The notes below the pieces were generated by a model that had not been told where the DNA came from, searched no databases, and worked only from the letters and a program-made list of their open reading frames with translations. Below, piece after piece: positions 17,871-26,911 of a stretch of DNA of 64,000 nt. Source of the DNA: CBDFHB01 sp965250115. GTDB taxonomy: Bacteria > Acidobacteriota > Vicinamibacteria > Marinacidobacterales > SMYC01. The stretch is from the NCBI GenBank assembly GCA_965250115.1, contig CBDFNJ010000002.1, positions 1,364,001 to 1,428,000 on the forward strand, in the 5' to 3' direction. Position 1 is the stretch's first letter, and every line of letters begins with the position of its first letter. The position numbers and the translations under genes were made by a program.

Positions 17871-19300
17871 TGGACGTCTACAACAATTTCATCTACACCG
17901 CGAACCGCGGCATCCGGATCAATGGCCCACTGAACGCTGGGGCTCGCGTTCGCATCCTGAACAGTACCATCTACAACTCCGTGAGCAGCGGCATCGCGGC
18001 CTCGGGGACTGGCAACGTCCTGATTCAGAACAACGTCGTGCATACCACCACCGCCGGTTCCGACTACGTCACGGTCGGGTTGGATCCGGCGAGCAGCAAC
18101 AATCTCGCTAGCGACGCCACGGGCATCAGCCACAGCCCTGCCGGCGGTGGACAGGACAATGTTCTCCTCGCCAGCCTCAACTTCGTCGATGACGTCCTGC
18201 CGGTCGCGGATCTCCACATCACAGGCGGTGCCGCCGAGGGGGCAGGGACGGACCCGAGCTCGGTCTTCACGGAAGACATCGACAGCTACGTCCGACTGAC
18301 GCCGTGGGACGCCGGTGCCGACGACACGAATCCGGCGACGAACTACCGCTCCATCGGGACGGCAGGCCCCTATACCACCGGCGACGTCAACCCTACTCCC
18401 GGCTCTCCGCTCGTCCCGGGTTTGAATGGTGCCCTGTGGGTGACCGCGAATCGTGGCCGCGGCGATCGCATCCAGATCGACGGCACCGACTACACGATTT
18501 TCTCGGTCGACTCGGAGACCCAGCTCACGCTGACGACACCCTACAACGGTACTGCGGGCGTCCAGTCGTACACCATCTCGCGCCAGTACTCGACGATCGA
18601 AGCATGGGTCAACTTTATCGACGGCAATCCGTGTTCTTTCTTCTCCGTCGGAAGCTCCAGCCTCGTGGCCGACAACCGTCGTGAAGTCGGAGTCATGTAC
18701 AAGGACGCCACCTTCGGGCTCACCGCCGATGTTGAGATCGACAACATGGTGACGGATGCCTCCCACTGGATAACGCTCACCGCGGACGGCATCAACCGGC
18801 ACAATGGCGTCGCCGGCAGCGGCGTGATCGTGGATGGCCAGAACAACCCTCGTGAGCTCTTCATGGAGACCGACTATCTCACCGTGGAGTGGCTGGAGTT
18901 CATTCGTGTCCGTGGCGCCGACAACCAGGGCGCCATCCGAGTTTTCGCAGCCTCGGCCCCTGGACCCAGAGGCGTTGTCATTCAGAACGTGCTGATCCAC
19001 GACTTCTTCGACGCGGGATTCGACACTATGGGTATCCGTCTGTCCGGTGCGGGTGGCTCGACCGTCACCATCCGGAACTGCATGATATGGGATGGAGACA
19101 CCCGCGGCATCGAAGGCGACGAGCCCGAGGATGTCCTCACCATCGAGAACTGCTCCATCGACGACATGCGCGATCCCGTCGGGGAGGGCATCGCCACGAG
19201 CGGTACTACCATCACGGTACGGAACACGATCGTCACGCGAAGGTGGCAGCGGCACGGATTTCTTTACCGGCGGCGGCGGCTTCAGCGCAGCTTCCTCTAA
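17726..19300 (+). CDS. DUF2341/LamG secreted protein, second part (frameshift continuation)
   Basis: Real coding begins about 17815, downstream of the formal start: the first ~28 residues are out-of-frame noise. It continues the beta-helix region: HDIPNFAIVTINFDIVMDVYN, then ILNSTIYNSVSSGIAASG and VLIQNNVVHTT are right-handed parallel beta-helix rungs. A second copy of the NRGRGDRIQIDGTDYTIFSV module is followed by more rungs (VVIQNVLIHDFFDAGFDTMG, VTIRNCMIWDGD). Near 19235-19244 the frame is lost again; the sequence continues as TREGGSGTDFFTGGGGFSA in the 19092-21419 frame. This is the middle portion of one gene, not an independent CDS. Confidence 0.7.
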   Translation: MAGGQKRWDGNGRRSGWKPDHFQQSRPESLLLHDIPNFAIVTINFDIVMDVYNNFIYTANRGIRINGPLNAGARVRILNSTIYNSVSSGIAASGTGNVLIQNNVVHTTTAGSDYVTVGLDPASSNNLASDATGISHSPAGGGQDNVLLASLNFVDDVLPVADLHITGGAAEGAGTDPSSVFTEDIDSYVRLTPWDAGADDTNPATNYRSIGTAGPYTTGDVNPTPGSPLVPGLNGALWVTANRGRGDRIQIDGTDYTIFSVDSETQLTLTTPYNGTAGVQSYTISRQYSTIEAWVNFIDGNPCSFFSVGSSSLVADNRREVGVMYKDATFGLTADVEIDNMVTDASHWITLTADGINRHNGVAGSGVIVDGQNNPRELFMETDYLTVEWLEFIRVRGADNQGAIRVFAASAPGPRGVVIQNVLIHDFFDAGFDTMGIRLSGAGGSTVTIRNCMIWDGDTRGIEGDEPEDVLTIENCSIDDMRDPVGEGIATSGTTITVRNTIVTRRWQRHGFLYRRRRLQRSFL

Positions 19301-21419
19301 CAACACATCCTCCGACGCCACGGCGCCCGGCGCGAGTCCACAGACCGGTATCCTTGCCTCGGACCTTTTTGTCACCCAAGGCGTCGATCTCCATCTCAAG
19401 GGCGCGCCTAACGTCGCTCTGAATTCCGCACTCGATCTCTCCGCGAGCTTCGTGCTCGACATCGACGGGCAGACCCGGGCCGGGCTCACGTGGGATCGCG
19501 GCGCCGACGAGCTCGGCGCCCCCACCGCGGTCGAGCTCGTGTCCTTCGGTGCGATAGCTCTCGATGGCGGCGTCGAGCTCACCTGGGAAACGGCTTCCGA
19601 GCTTAACAACCTCGGCTTTCAGCTCTACCGATCCACGTCCGAACGAGGTCCCTATGAGCGGATCACGAGCAGGCTCATTCCCGGCCTCGGCTCCTCACCG
19701 GCAGGCGCGCGGTACCGCTACTTGGACTCGGGTCTTACGAACGGCACGATCTACCACTATCAGCTCGAAGACGTCGAGACGAGCGGCGAGACGAAGCGTC
19801 ACGGACCGGTCTCGGCGATGCCAGCCGCTGGGATAGAGGATGCCCCGAGCGCGCCAGGCATTACCTGTGGCGAGCCCGACGCGAGCCAGCTTCACGTCCG
19901 GCAGGTGCCAGGCGGTGTCGAGATCGAGCTCCTGACCGAGGGCTTCTTTGCGGAGCCGCTGCCGTATGGCACCGTTCGTTTGCAGATTCCCGGACTCGAT
20001 GGGACGCCGCTGCCCGTCGCAAGGCCCTGGATCGACACGGTCGAAGGTCGTGACGTTCAAATCGCGTCAGTAAAGGCTTACGGAAAGAAGCGTTTCGACA
20101 CGCTCACGCCGGCCGGCGTCGACAGTGAGCTCGTCGCCACCCGACGTGGTGTCGTGCGAGTGCGGTCGAATCGACGTCGTCAGCGTATCGAGAAACCCGA
20201 TGCCTCGAGCACGCCAGCGAGAATCCTGTCGACGGGCTATCAGGGAAGCACCAGGAAAGTTCAGCTAGAGCTCTCTCCGTTTCAGTGGGACCCGGCGGCG
20301 GGAGAGCTCGTTCTGACGCGACGACTCGTCGTTCGGCTCGTTTTCACCGGCGATGGAGCACCCGCACCGGCTGCGCGGCGGCGCGGTAGAGAATCGAGCG
20401 TCTTGGTGCAGCTGGTAACTCGGGAGCAGGGCCTCTACGCGATCCGACTCGTCGAGCTCGTCGGACGCCGCCGGGCGCGCAACGGCGCGCTCCGTTTGAG
20501 CCACCTGGGAGAGGACGTGCCGATTCACGTCGAGGACGGACGACTCTTTTTCGTGAGCGAAGGGGCCGACGCCAATCCCTACGGGAACGAGGCGGTCTAC
20601 GAGCTGCAATACGGTGAAGGCGTTCGGATAGAGGCTCGCTCCGCTCCTCGAGGCGGCAGCCACTACTGGAGCCGGATCGAGCTCGAGGAGAACCGCTACT
20701 ACCAGGCCGGCCTTCTCGACGCGCCGGACCGGTGGCTTTGGGAGCTCCTCCTCGCTCCCGACCGGAAGAGCTTTGCCTTCGACGTCGCACGGCCGGCAAC
20801 TGAGGCCGGGCCGCCGAGACTCTCCGTCTTCTTGCAGAGCACGAGCGATCTCGCTGGCTCTCCCGATCACCACGTGCGGGCCTACGTCAATGGAAGCTTC
20901 CTCGCGGAAACCTTACTGGGACGGAAAACAGGCGCACCGGCTGGATGTCGACCTGCTCGCAGGTCTTCTGGTCGAGGGGGAGAACGTTCTCGAAGCCGAG
21001 AACGTCGCCGACACCGGTCAGACTTATTCCATCGTCATGCTCGACCGTTTCCGGATCGACTATCCGAAGCTCTGGAACCAGGCCGCGAAGTTCGTCATCG
21101 ACGTCACCGATGCGGAGCCCGTGTGGCTTCGAGCGGGCGTGGATCCCGAACGCCATCTGCTTACCCTTATCGCGCTCGGCACGGGCGCGGCCTTTGGCTA
21201 CAGCCTCGTCGCCACCTTGGCCCCGGGTCTGTTTCCGGATCGGTTTCGCGGCCACGGCGTCGTCGTCGGCGTCTACTTCGAGGCGGCCGCGGTGATCGTG
21301 ACGCTCGTGCTCCTCGGGCAAGTTCTCGAGCTTCGCGCTCGCGACAGCACGTCGGGCGCGCTCAAAGCACTGCTGGGCCTGGCGCCAAAAACGGCGAGGG
21401 TCGTTCGTGGAGACGGTAG
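19092..21419 (+). CDS. DUF2341/LamG secreted protein, third part (frameshift continuation)
   Basis: Genuine coding runs from ~19238 to ~20910. It holds the end of the beta-helix region (SSNNTSSDATAPG, LHLKGAPNVALNSALDLS, WDRGADELGAPTAVELVSFG), the Fn3-like module shared with both paralogues (LTWETASELNNLGFQLYRS), and the beta-rich linker preceding C25 in the paralogues (VRAYVNGSFLAE). At 20910-20913 one extra base moves the homology into the 20773-22863 frame (YWDGKQAHRLDVDLLAG). Beyond that point this frame is Arg/Ser/Pro-rich noise up to its stop at 21419. Confidence 0.7.
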   Translation: METPAASKATSPRMSSPSRTAPSTTCAIPSGRASPRAVLPSRYGTRSSREGGSGTDFFTGGGGFSAASSNNTSSDATAPGASPQTGILASDLFVTQGVDLHLKGAPNVALNSALDLSASFVLDIDGQTRAGLTWDRGADELGAPTAVELVSFGAIALDGGVELTWETASELNNLGFQLYRSTSERGPYERITSRLIPGLGSSPAGARYRYLDSGLTNGTIYHYQLEDVETSGETKRHGPVSAMPAAGIEDAPSAPGITCGEPDASQLHVRQVPGGVEIELLTEGFFAEPLPYGTVRLQIPGLDGTPLPVARPWIDTVEGRDVQIASVKAYGKKRFDTLTPAGVDSELVATRRGVVRVRSNRRRQRIEKPDASSTPARILSTGYQGSTRKVQLELSPFQWDPAAGELVLTRRLVVRLVFTGDGAPAPAARRRGRESSVLVQLVTREQGLYAIRLVELVGRRRARNGALRLSHLGEDVPIHVEDGRLFFVSEGADANPYGNEAVYELQYGEGVRIEARSAPRGGSHYWSRIELEENRYYQAGLLDAPDRWLWELLLAPDRKSFAFDVARPATEAGPPRLSVFLQSTSDLAGSPDHHVRAYVNGSFLAETLLGRKTGAPAGCRPARRSSGRGGERSRSRERRRHRSDLFHRHARPFPDRLSEALEPGREVRHRRHRCGARVASSGRGSRTPSAYPYRARHGRGLWLQPRRHLGPGSVSGSVSRPRRRRRRLLRGGRGDRDARAPRASSRASRSRQHVGRAQSTAGPGAKNGEGRSWRR

Positions 21420-22863
21420 CGAGGAAGACATCTCTCTCGAGAACGTCGAAGCGGGGATGCACCTCCGCGTCCGACCCGGCGAGAAGGTGCCGGTGGACGG
21501 CGTCCTCGTCGGAGGCGCGAGCTCCGTCGACGAGTCCATGGTGACTGGCGAGCCGATTCCCGTGACCAAAGGGGAGGGAGATCCGGTTACGGGTGGGACA
21601 ATCAACGGCACGGGCGGCTTCGTCATGCGGGCGGAGCGCGTCGGCGCCGACACGCTCCTGTCCCAGATCGTCCGCATGGTGAGCGAAGCGCAGAGAAGCC
21701 GCGCGCCAATCCAGAGGCTCGCGGATGTCGTCGCGTCGTGGTTCGTCCCGATCGTCATCGTCATCGTCATCGCTCTCGCGACGTTCGCGGTGTGGCTCGC
21801 GATCGGACCCGAGCCGGCATTCACTTACGCTCTCGTCAATGCAGTGGCGGTGCTCATGATCGCGTGCCCCTGCGCACTCGGTCTCGCGACCCCCATGTCC
21901 ATCATGGTCGGAGCGGGCCGCGGCGCCTCTGCGGGCGTGCTGATCAAAAACGCCGAGGCCCTCGAGGTTCTCGAGAAGGTCGATACCGTCATCATCGACA
22001 AGACCGGAACGCTCACCGAGGGCAAGCCGGAGCTCACGGCTGTCGTGGCCGAGGGAGCCGAGGAGGCGGAGCTGCTGCGTCTGGCTGCGAGCCTCGAGGG
22101 CGGAAGCGAGCACCCTCTCGCAACCGCTATCGTCGAGGGAGCGCGGGAGCGTGGCGCCGCCGCGGTCGCGGCCATCGATTTCTCCTCGATGACGGGAAAA
22201 GGTGTTCTGGGTAGCGTCGACGGGAAATCCATCGCGATCGGCAACGACGCGCTGCTCGAAGAGCTCGGCCTCGATGCCGGCGTATCCGACCCCATCAAAC
22301 CCTCGACGCCGGAAGCCATCCGCGTGCTGCGCGACGCGTGTATTCGCGTCGTGATGCTGACGGGAGACAGCGAGGCCACCGCCGCCGCGGTGGCCAGAGA
22401 GCTCGGCCTCGACGAGGTCATCGCGAACGTGCTTCCGGAAGACAAAGGCCGCGTCGTGGAACGCTTACAGAGCGAGGGACGCACCGTGGCGATGGCCGGT
22501 GATGGCGTGAACGACGCTCCCGCTCTGGCGAAAGCCCACGTGGGTATCGCGATGGGCACGGGAACGGACGTTGCCATGGAGAGCGCGGGTGTCACGCTGG
22601 TGAAGGGAGACCTACTGGGTATCGCCAGGGCGCGCCAGCTCAGCCGGGCGACGATGAAGAACATCCGGCAGAACTTGTTCTTCGCCTTCGCCTACAATTC
22701 ACTGGGCGTTCCCATCGCGGCCGGCGTACTCTACCCGTTCTTCGGCGTGCTCCCCAGCCCGATGATCGCCGCCGCGGCGATGAGCTTCAGCTCCGTATCC
22801 GTCATCGGCAACGCCCTTCGCCTCCGCCACGTCGAGCTGACTCAGTCCGGGATGCGCCGGTAA
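20773..22863 (+). CDS. Chimera: end of secreted C25-type protein fused in frame to truncated CopA-type P1B ATPase
   Basis: Real coding in this frame starts ~20914. To about 21150 it is the beta-domain preceding C25 in the paralogues (TGQTYSIVMLDRFRIDYPK, VIDVTDAEPVWLRAG). Then, without a stop, it becomes a copper-type P1B ATPase from helix M1 on (LLTLIALGTGAAFGYSL). Motifs: VDESMVTGEPIPV (TGE), membrane CPC at Cys365/Cys367 (MIACPCALGLATP), phosphorylation Asp409 (DKTGTLTEG), SEHPLA (HP) and GDGVNDAPALAKA. The metal-binding HMA domain and helices MA/MB are missing. Neither C25 catalytic residue remains. This is a deletion fusion or assembly chimera. Cu+ export activity is doubtful without the first helices. 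The end overlaps the convergent ligase gene by 22 bp. Confidence 0.85.
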   Translation: MPSTSHGRQLRPGRRDSPSSCRARAISLALPITTCGPTSMEASSRKPYWDGKQAHRLDVDLLAGLLVEGENVLEAENVADTGQTYSIVMLDRFRIDYPKLWNQAAKFVIDVTDAEPVWLRAGVDPERHLLTLIALGTGAAFGYSLVATLAPGLFPDRFRGHGVVVGVYFEAAAVIVTLVLLGQVLELRARDSTSGALKALLGLAPKTARVVRGDGSEEDISLENVEAGMHLRVRPGEKVPVDGVLVGGASSVDESMVTGEPIPVTKGEGDPVTGGTINGTGGFVMRAERVGADTLLSQIVRMVSEAQRSRAPIQRLADVVASWFVPIVIVIVIALATFAVWLAIGPEPAFTYALVNAVAVLMIACPCALGLATPMSIMVGAGRGASAGVLIKNAEALEVLEKVDTVIIDKTGTLTEGKPELTAVVAEGAEEAELLRLAASLEGGSEHPLATAIVEGARERGAAAVAAIDFSSMTGKGVLGSVDGKSIAIGNDALLEELGLDAGVSDPIKPSTPEAIRVLRDACIRVVMLTGDSEATAAAVARELGLDEVIANVLPEDKGRVVERLQSEGRTVAMAGDGVNDAPALAKAHVGIAMGTGTDVAMESAGVTLVKGDLLGIARARQLSRATMKNIRQNLFFAFAYNSLGVPIAAGVLYPFFGVLPSPMIAAAAMSFSSVSVIGNALRLRHVELTQSGMRR

Positions 22864-24137
22864 CGGCGTGCCTTCAGCTCGTAGCGGGGGAGGCTCTGTG
22901 CGAGGGCTTTCTGGATGCTGACGCGGAGACTGAACCGCGACTGAAAAGCGGCTGCGATCTCGCGCTCGACCTCCCTGAAAGCGGTGTCGTCAAGCGTCTC
23001 GATCTTGAGGAGCAAGTCGTCCATCCCGGAACGCTTCCGAATCTCGACCTCATACTCCACGATGAGGGGGATGGCCCGCACCAGGTCGTCGATCGCGGCT
23101 GGATAAAGGTTCACCCCGCGCAGGATCAGCATATCGTCGGTGCGGCCGAGGACACCGCCGCGGATGCGCGCGAGCGCCCGGCCGCACGCGCAGCGCTCGC
23201 TCACCCTCTCGACCAGATCTCCCGTGCGGTAGCGCAGTACGGGCATCCCGTGGCGTCCCAAGTTCGTGATCACGAGCTCGCCCCGCTCGCCGTCCGGCAC
23301 GGGCGCCTCTCCTCCGTGCTCGAGGACTTCGAAGATGAACTCCAGCTCGTTCAGATGGATGTCCTCGTCCCGTTCGAGGCAGTCGTAGCCCCACGCGCCT
23401 ACCTCGGTCGCACCTGCATGGTCGAAGCATCGCGCGCCCCAGGCTTCCTCGATCCGTTTCTTGACGTTGGGCACGCTCGCTCCGGGCTCACCGGCGTGGA
23501 TGGTCGTTCGGACGCTCGAGGAAGGGAGGTCGATCCCGCTGTCTCTCGCAACCTCGGCGAGATGCAAGGCATAGGTCGGTGTTGAAAGCACGACGGTGCA
23601 ACGATGGTCCACGATGGATTGCAGGCGCTCTACGGAGCTCTGTCCGCCACCGGACAAGCAGAGGGCTCCTATCCTCGCCGCGCCGTCCATCGCCGACCAG
23701 TGACTCACGTAGGGGCCAAAGGAGAACGCGAGAAAAACCACGTCGTCTTCGGAGACTCCGACGCCCCGATAGACGTATTCCCAGCAGCGAATAAAGGTTT
23801 CCCAATCTTTTTCGGTATCGAGCCAGAGCAGAGGCTGACCGCTCGTCCCCGACGTCCGGTGGAGCCTGCGGTAGCGAGCGGTAGGGTAGGTCTTCAGTCG
23901 GCCGAAGGGCGGGTGTTCTTTTTGCTCGCTCACGAGCTCCGACTTCGTCGTGAACGGCAGGCTCTCGAGGTCGGACAGAGTCTTTACGTCCGCGGGACTC
24001 TTTCCCGACGCCTCGAGCTTCTGGCGGTAGAAGGGGTTCTCGTGAAGCACCCGCACAAGCTGCAGGAGCTTGTCTTCCTGGATTTTTGCAACCTCGCCTC
24101 GGTCGAGGGTTTCCAGTGCGTGATCGTAGAAACTCAT
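22842..24137 (-). CDS. Phenylacetate-CoA ligase-like AMP-forming enzyme (PaaK family)
   Basis: A 431-residue protein. I start at ATG 24137 (MSFYDHALETLDRGEV), the normal PaaK-like beginning; the frame upstream translates a REP palindrome and is not coding. Motifs: the N-terminal LVRVLHENPFYRQKLEASG, P-loop-like HRTSGTSGQPL, the adenylation core (FDHAGATEVGAWGYDC) and the hinge/C-terminal GRTDDMLILRGVNLYP. Family: activates aryl or acyl acids with ATP and CoA via an acyl-adenylate, in the cytoplasm. Specificity cannot be read from the sequence. Many paralogues act outside phenylacetate degradation (e.g. capsule or secondary-metabolite loading), and no paa genes are nearby. It converges on the CopA chimera with a 22-bp overlap. 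Confidence 0.88.
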   Translation of the reverse strand: MSFYDHALETLDRGEVAKIQEDKLLQLVRVLHENPFYRQKLEASGKSPADVKTLSDLESLPFTTKSELVSEQKEHPPFGRLKTYPTARYRRLHRTSGTSGQPLLWLDTEKDWETFIRCWEYVYRGVGVSEDDVVFLAFSFGPYVSHWSAMDGAARIGALCLSGGGQSSVERLQSIVDHRCTVVLSTPTYALHLAEVARDSGIDLPSSSVRTTIHAGEPGASVPNVKKRIEEAWGARCFDHAGATEVGAWGYDCLERDEDIHLNELEFIFEVLEHGGEAPVPDGERGELVITNLGRHGMPVLRYRTGDLVERVSERCACGRALARIRGGVLGRTDDMLILRGVNLYPAAIDDLVRAIPLIVEYEVEIRKRSGMDDLLLKIETLDDTAFREVEREIAAAFQSRFSLRVSIQKALAQSLPRYELKARRYRRIPD

Positions 24138-24227
24138 GAAAGCGTCGATGACTCCTGAAAGATCAATCGGAACCCATCGTACACCCCTCGGGATCGTCGC
24201 CGCCAGAGGGCCCGGCGCGCGGAGCGC

Positions 24228-24300
24228 TGGGGTCAGTCCTGAACAACTTGACTTGGGTAGAATGGTAACGGTCAAGTCAAGTTGTTCAGGACTGACCCCA
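24228..24300. repeat. REP-like palindrome, perfect 28-bp arms
   Basis: Arms 24228-24255 and 24273-24300 (outer sequence TGGGGTCAGTCCTGAACAAC) are exact inverted repeats around a 17-bp loop. The same arm sequence recurs at 27124-27198 and 29391-29415. Palindromes opening TGGGGTCAG are a common form of REP elements mobilised by REP-associated tyrosine transposases; no such transposase is in the window. It sits ~90 bp upstream of the ligase start. Confidence 0.85.
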
Positions 24301-24384
24301 ATACGGGAGGACTGGTTCATTCGGGTGTTGGGACCCGAGGCTACGGTCTCCGAGTGGGAAGCGAGCATTGAAGAGTTCTTGTCC

Positions 24385-24555
24385 TCATTGAGAGTCCATT
24401 GACTCGTCGTTCTTCACGAGCTTGCGCTCGAGTTCACCTTCTCGCTCGACGAAAAGAAGCAGGTCTCCGTCCTCAAGGTCGAGATCGCATAGAGCCTCGG
24501 CCACGCAAGTCTCGAAAAGAGGCAATTCTCGGCCACGGGTGGGGTCGCTGGACAT
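24385..24555 (-). CDS. Small acidic protein, 56 aa
   Basis: Starts at ATG 24555 behind a good ribosome site (AAGGAG, 6 bp spacing). The product (MSSDPTRGRELPLFETCVAE, then LDLEDGDLLLFVEREGELER) is acidic, with a single Cys and no TM segment. It lies between the REP palindrome and the sugar dehydrogenase on the same strand as both neighbours. No family recognised. The coding call rests on the ribosome site and reasonable composition; it is short, so a chance frame is possible. Confidence 0.45.
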   Translation of the reverse strand: MSSDPTRGRELPLFETCVAEALCDLDLEDGDLLLFVEREGELERKLVKNDESMDSQ

Positions 24556-24684
24556 AGAAGGCTCCTTCGCGAAGGCGTGAAGATTGGTCTGAGTGGATTT
24601 CCTCTAGTCTAGCAGGTGGATTCCATTTGTCGAGACCGCGCGCGAGCTGGCCGTCGCCCAGCGCAAACTCGCCGGACTAAGACT

Positions 24685-25887
24685 CTACCCTGGGTACGTA
24701 ATCCTCCAGATCTTATCGCCACCGTCGTCGCTCACGAGAAGCGATCCGTCGGGCAGTTGCAGCAAGCCGACGGGACGGCCCCAAACCTCGCGCTTCGTCG
24801 GGTCGAGCATGAAGCCGCTGAGGAAGTCTTCAGGACCCGCGGTCGGCTCGCCGTCCGCGAAGGGAATGAAGGTCACCGAGTAGCCGATGCGCTCCGAGCG
24901 ATTCCACGAGCCGTGGAACGCCAGGAACATGCCGCCGCGGTACTTTGCCGGGAACTGATCGCCCGTATAGAAGAGGATGTCGAGGACCGCGACGTGGGAG
25001 CCGAGCAGCACGTCCGGATAGAGCGTGCTCTCGACCTGCGCCTGATCGAGATTCTCGTGTCTCGACTCGGGGTGGGGTCCGATATAGGCGATCGGCCAGC
25101 CATAGAACCCACCCTCCTGGATTTTCGTGACGTAGTCCGGGACGAGGTCGTCGCCAAGCCCGTCTCGCTCCTGAACCGCCACCCACAGGTCTTCCGTTCC
25201 CGGGTAGTAGCGCAGCCCGATGGTGTTTCGAAGGCCCGTTGCGACGATTTCGTGGCCGCTGCCGTCGGGATTGTAGCGATGGAGCGCGGCGCGCATCGGG
25301 TCCTCGCCGAGATCGATATTGGATCTGGAGCCGACCGTCAGGTAGAACTTCGACCCGTCTCGATTGAACAGAACACTTCGCGTCCAATGACCCTTACCGA
25401 AGTCCTGAAGGGGAACGAGCTCTTCGCCTGGCGTCTCCGCGCGCATCGCGCCGGTGTCGTAGCGATAGCGTTTGAGCGACGTGGCCTCACCCACGTACAA
25501 CCAACCGTCGTTCAGCGCTAGCCCGTAGGGGAGCTCGAGACCCCCAATCAGCTCGGTCCGCGATCCATCCTTCAGTACATAGACGATCCCGTTTCGTTTG
25601 TCGCGCGAGCCACTGTCCGTGAGCAGGATTTCCTGACTCGGTCCGAGCATCATGAAACGGGGCCGCCCGAATCCAGGGAGATACTCTTCGACCACGAAGC
25701 CATCCGGGAGCTTCAGCTCCGCGTGGTCCGGCCTCGAGACCACCTCGGGTCCGTTTCGGGCCGACTCGGTGTGAAAGGGCGCAGGCAGCTCCTTCCAATT
25801 TACGGGGCGTTCATTCGTCTGCGCCCAGCCGACGCTGCCGAGTGCCAAGATCATTGTTGCCAACAAAGCCTTCACTTGGATTCGCAT
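24685..25887 (-). CDS. PQQ-type glucose/sorbosone dehydrogenase family protein (secreted)
   Basis: A 400-residue protein from ATG 25887. It has a signal peptide (VKALLATMILALGSVGWAQ), then a six-bladed beta-propeller of the GSDH/sorbosone dehydrogenase family. Signatures: LPDGFVVEEYLPGFGRPRFM, GLALNDGWLYVGEATSLKRY, FNRDGSKFYLTVGSRSNID, TGLRNTIGLRYYPGTEDLWV, EGGFYGWPIAYIG, and FLAFHGSWNRSERIGY near the C-terminus. Characterised relatives oxidise aldoses or sorbosone in the periplasm using PQQ and calcium, but many members are uncharacterised. No PQQ biosynthesis genes are in the window. Length and motifs are complete. The long in-frame N-terminal extension upstream of 25887 is non-coding. Confidence 0.88.
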   Translation of the reverse strand: MRIQVKALLATMILALGSVGWAQTNERPVNWKELPAPFHTESARNGPEVVSRPDHAELKLPDGFVVEEYLPGFGRPRFMMLGPSQEILLTDSGSRDKRNGIVYVLKDGSRTELIGGLELPYGLALNDGWLYVGEATSLKRYRYDTGAMRAETPGEELVPLQDFGKGHWTRSVLFNRDGSKFYLTVGSRSNIDLGEDPMRAALHRYNPDGSGHEIVATGLRNTIGLRYYPGTEDLWVAVQERDGLGDDLVPDYVTKIQEGGFYGWPIAYIGPHPESRHENLDQAQVESTLYPDVLLGSHVAVLDILFYTGDQFPAKYRGGMFLAFHGSWNRSERIGYSVTFIPFADGEPTAGPEDFLSGFMLDPTKREVWGRPVGLLQLPDGSLLVSDDGGDKIWRITYPG

Positions 25888-26089
25888 GGCGGCATTATCC
25901 TTCAAACCCACCCCAGGCGTCACGTCGCTTCCAATGGAACGGGATGATCTGGATGGCGGCGGCTCCCGGTGAATGAGATAGCTTTGTAGCGTGCGGAGGA
26001 CAGGTGGCCTACCAAGCGGCGGTTTTTTCTGGTACGTCCCTTGCAGTACAATGTGTTTGAAGGGTGCATGAACGAGAAGGAGGCTCATC

Positions 26090-26911
26090 ATGCATCGGGG
26101 AGCTCTATCCAGTCTTTTCCTTGCCGCGGCTCTCGTCGCGACCACGCTGATACCGGATACCGCTGAGGCTGCGCACCGTCGTCATCGCTACCATCGGGGG
26201 CGCTACTATGGTCACCCCAGTTTCCGTTTCGGATACAGTCCTGGGTTCTATCCGTCGTTCGGCCTTGGCTACCACTACTTCCCGGTCTCGGTCGGCTTTG
26301 CCTTTGGCGGCGGGTCGAAAGATGATCGCCCTGCGGTGCGCTTTCAAGTGCGACCCAAGCACGCCGAGGTCTATGTCGACGGCTACTACGCGGGAGTCGT
26401 GGACGACCTCGATGGGTCCAAGCGCCTGCGTCTCGACCCCGGTCCCCACGAGGTGACGATCTTCCTGGATGGGCATCGCGCCCTTAGCCAGCTCGTCAAT
26501 CCGGGCCCCGGAAACACCGTGAGGATCCGCCACGACCTGGAGCCGCTTCTGCCGGGTGAGCCCCCGGGAGTGCGCCCCGCTCCCGGTTCGCCTTCCGCCG
26601 CGGTAGCGCCGAGGGTTCCTCCCCGCGTGCCAGCGTCGATTGCGGCCCCGGGCCCATCAGCTCCCGCCACAACCTCGGCGCAGTTCGGGAGCCTCGTGCT
26701 TCGGGCGCAGCCGAGCGATGTCGACGTCGTCGTCGACGGCGAGCTTTGGAGCTTTCCGAGGGGTGCGGAGTCCCTGACTCTGCATCTTCCGGCGGGACGC
26801 TACCGTGTCGAGATCGAGAAAGAAGGCTACGACAGCTTTCGGACGCAGGTCGATCTCGCGCCGGGCGAGCGCACGGACCTCAACGTGCAGCTTGGGCTCG
26901 TCTCGCCCTAG
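26090..26911 (+). CDS. Secreted PEGA-domain protein
   Basis: Start ATG 26090 after AAGGAGG. It has a signal peptide (LFLAAALVATTLIPDTAEA), a Tyr/Gly/His-rich stretch, and two PEGA-like beta domains separated by a Pro/Ala-rich linker. The first is near residues 85-140 (RPKHAEVYVDGYYAGVVDD ... PGPHEVTIFLDGHR), the second near 200-270 (SDVDVVVDGELWSF ... LPAGRYRVEIEKEGYDSF). PEGA domains are found in bacterial surface and envelope proteins of unknown mechanism. Usual size (273 aa), intact. Solitary gene followed by ~200 bp without features. Confidence 0.85.
   Translation: MHRGALSSLFLAAALVATTLIPDTAEAAHRRHRYHRGRYYGHPSFRFGYSPGFYPSFGLGYHYFPVSVGFAFGGGSKDDRPAVRFQVRPKHAEVYVDGYYAGVVDDLDGSKRLRLDPGPHEVTIFLDGHRALSQLVNPGPGNTVRIRHDLEPLLPGEPPGVRPAPGSPSAAVAPRVPPRVPASIAAPGPSAPATTSAQFGSLVLRAQPSDVDVVVDGELWSFPRGAESLTLHLPAGRYRVEIEKEGYDSFRTQVDLAPGERTDLNVQLGLVSP

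Noticed and set aside
15987..19609. Long minus-strand open frames opposite the DUF2341/LamG gene
   Set aside because: Composition (Val/Arg/Asp-rich, no domains) is that of an antisense frame; the plus strand carries clear domain homology.
24616..25521. 300-codon plus-strand frame opposite the sugar dehydrogenase
   Set aside because: It mirrors the codon structure of the real minus-strand gene and has no signal, domain or ribosome site.
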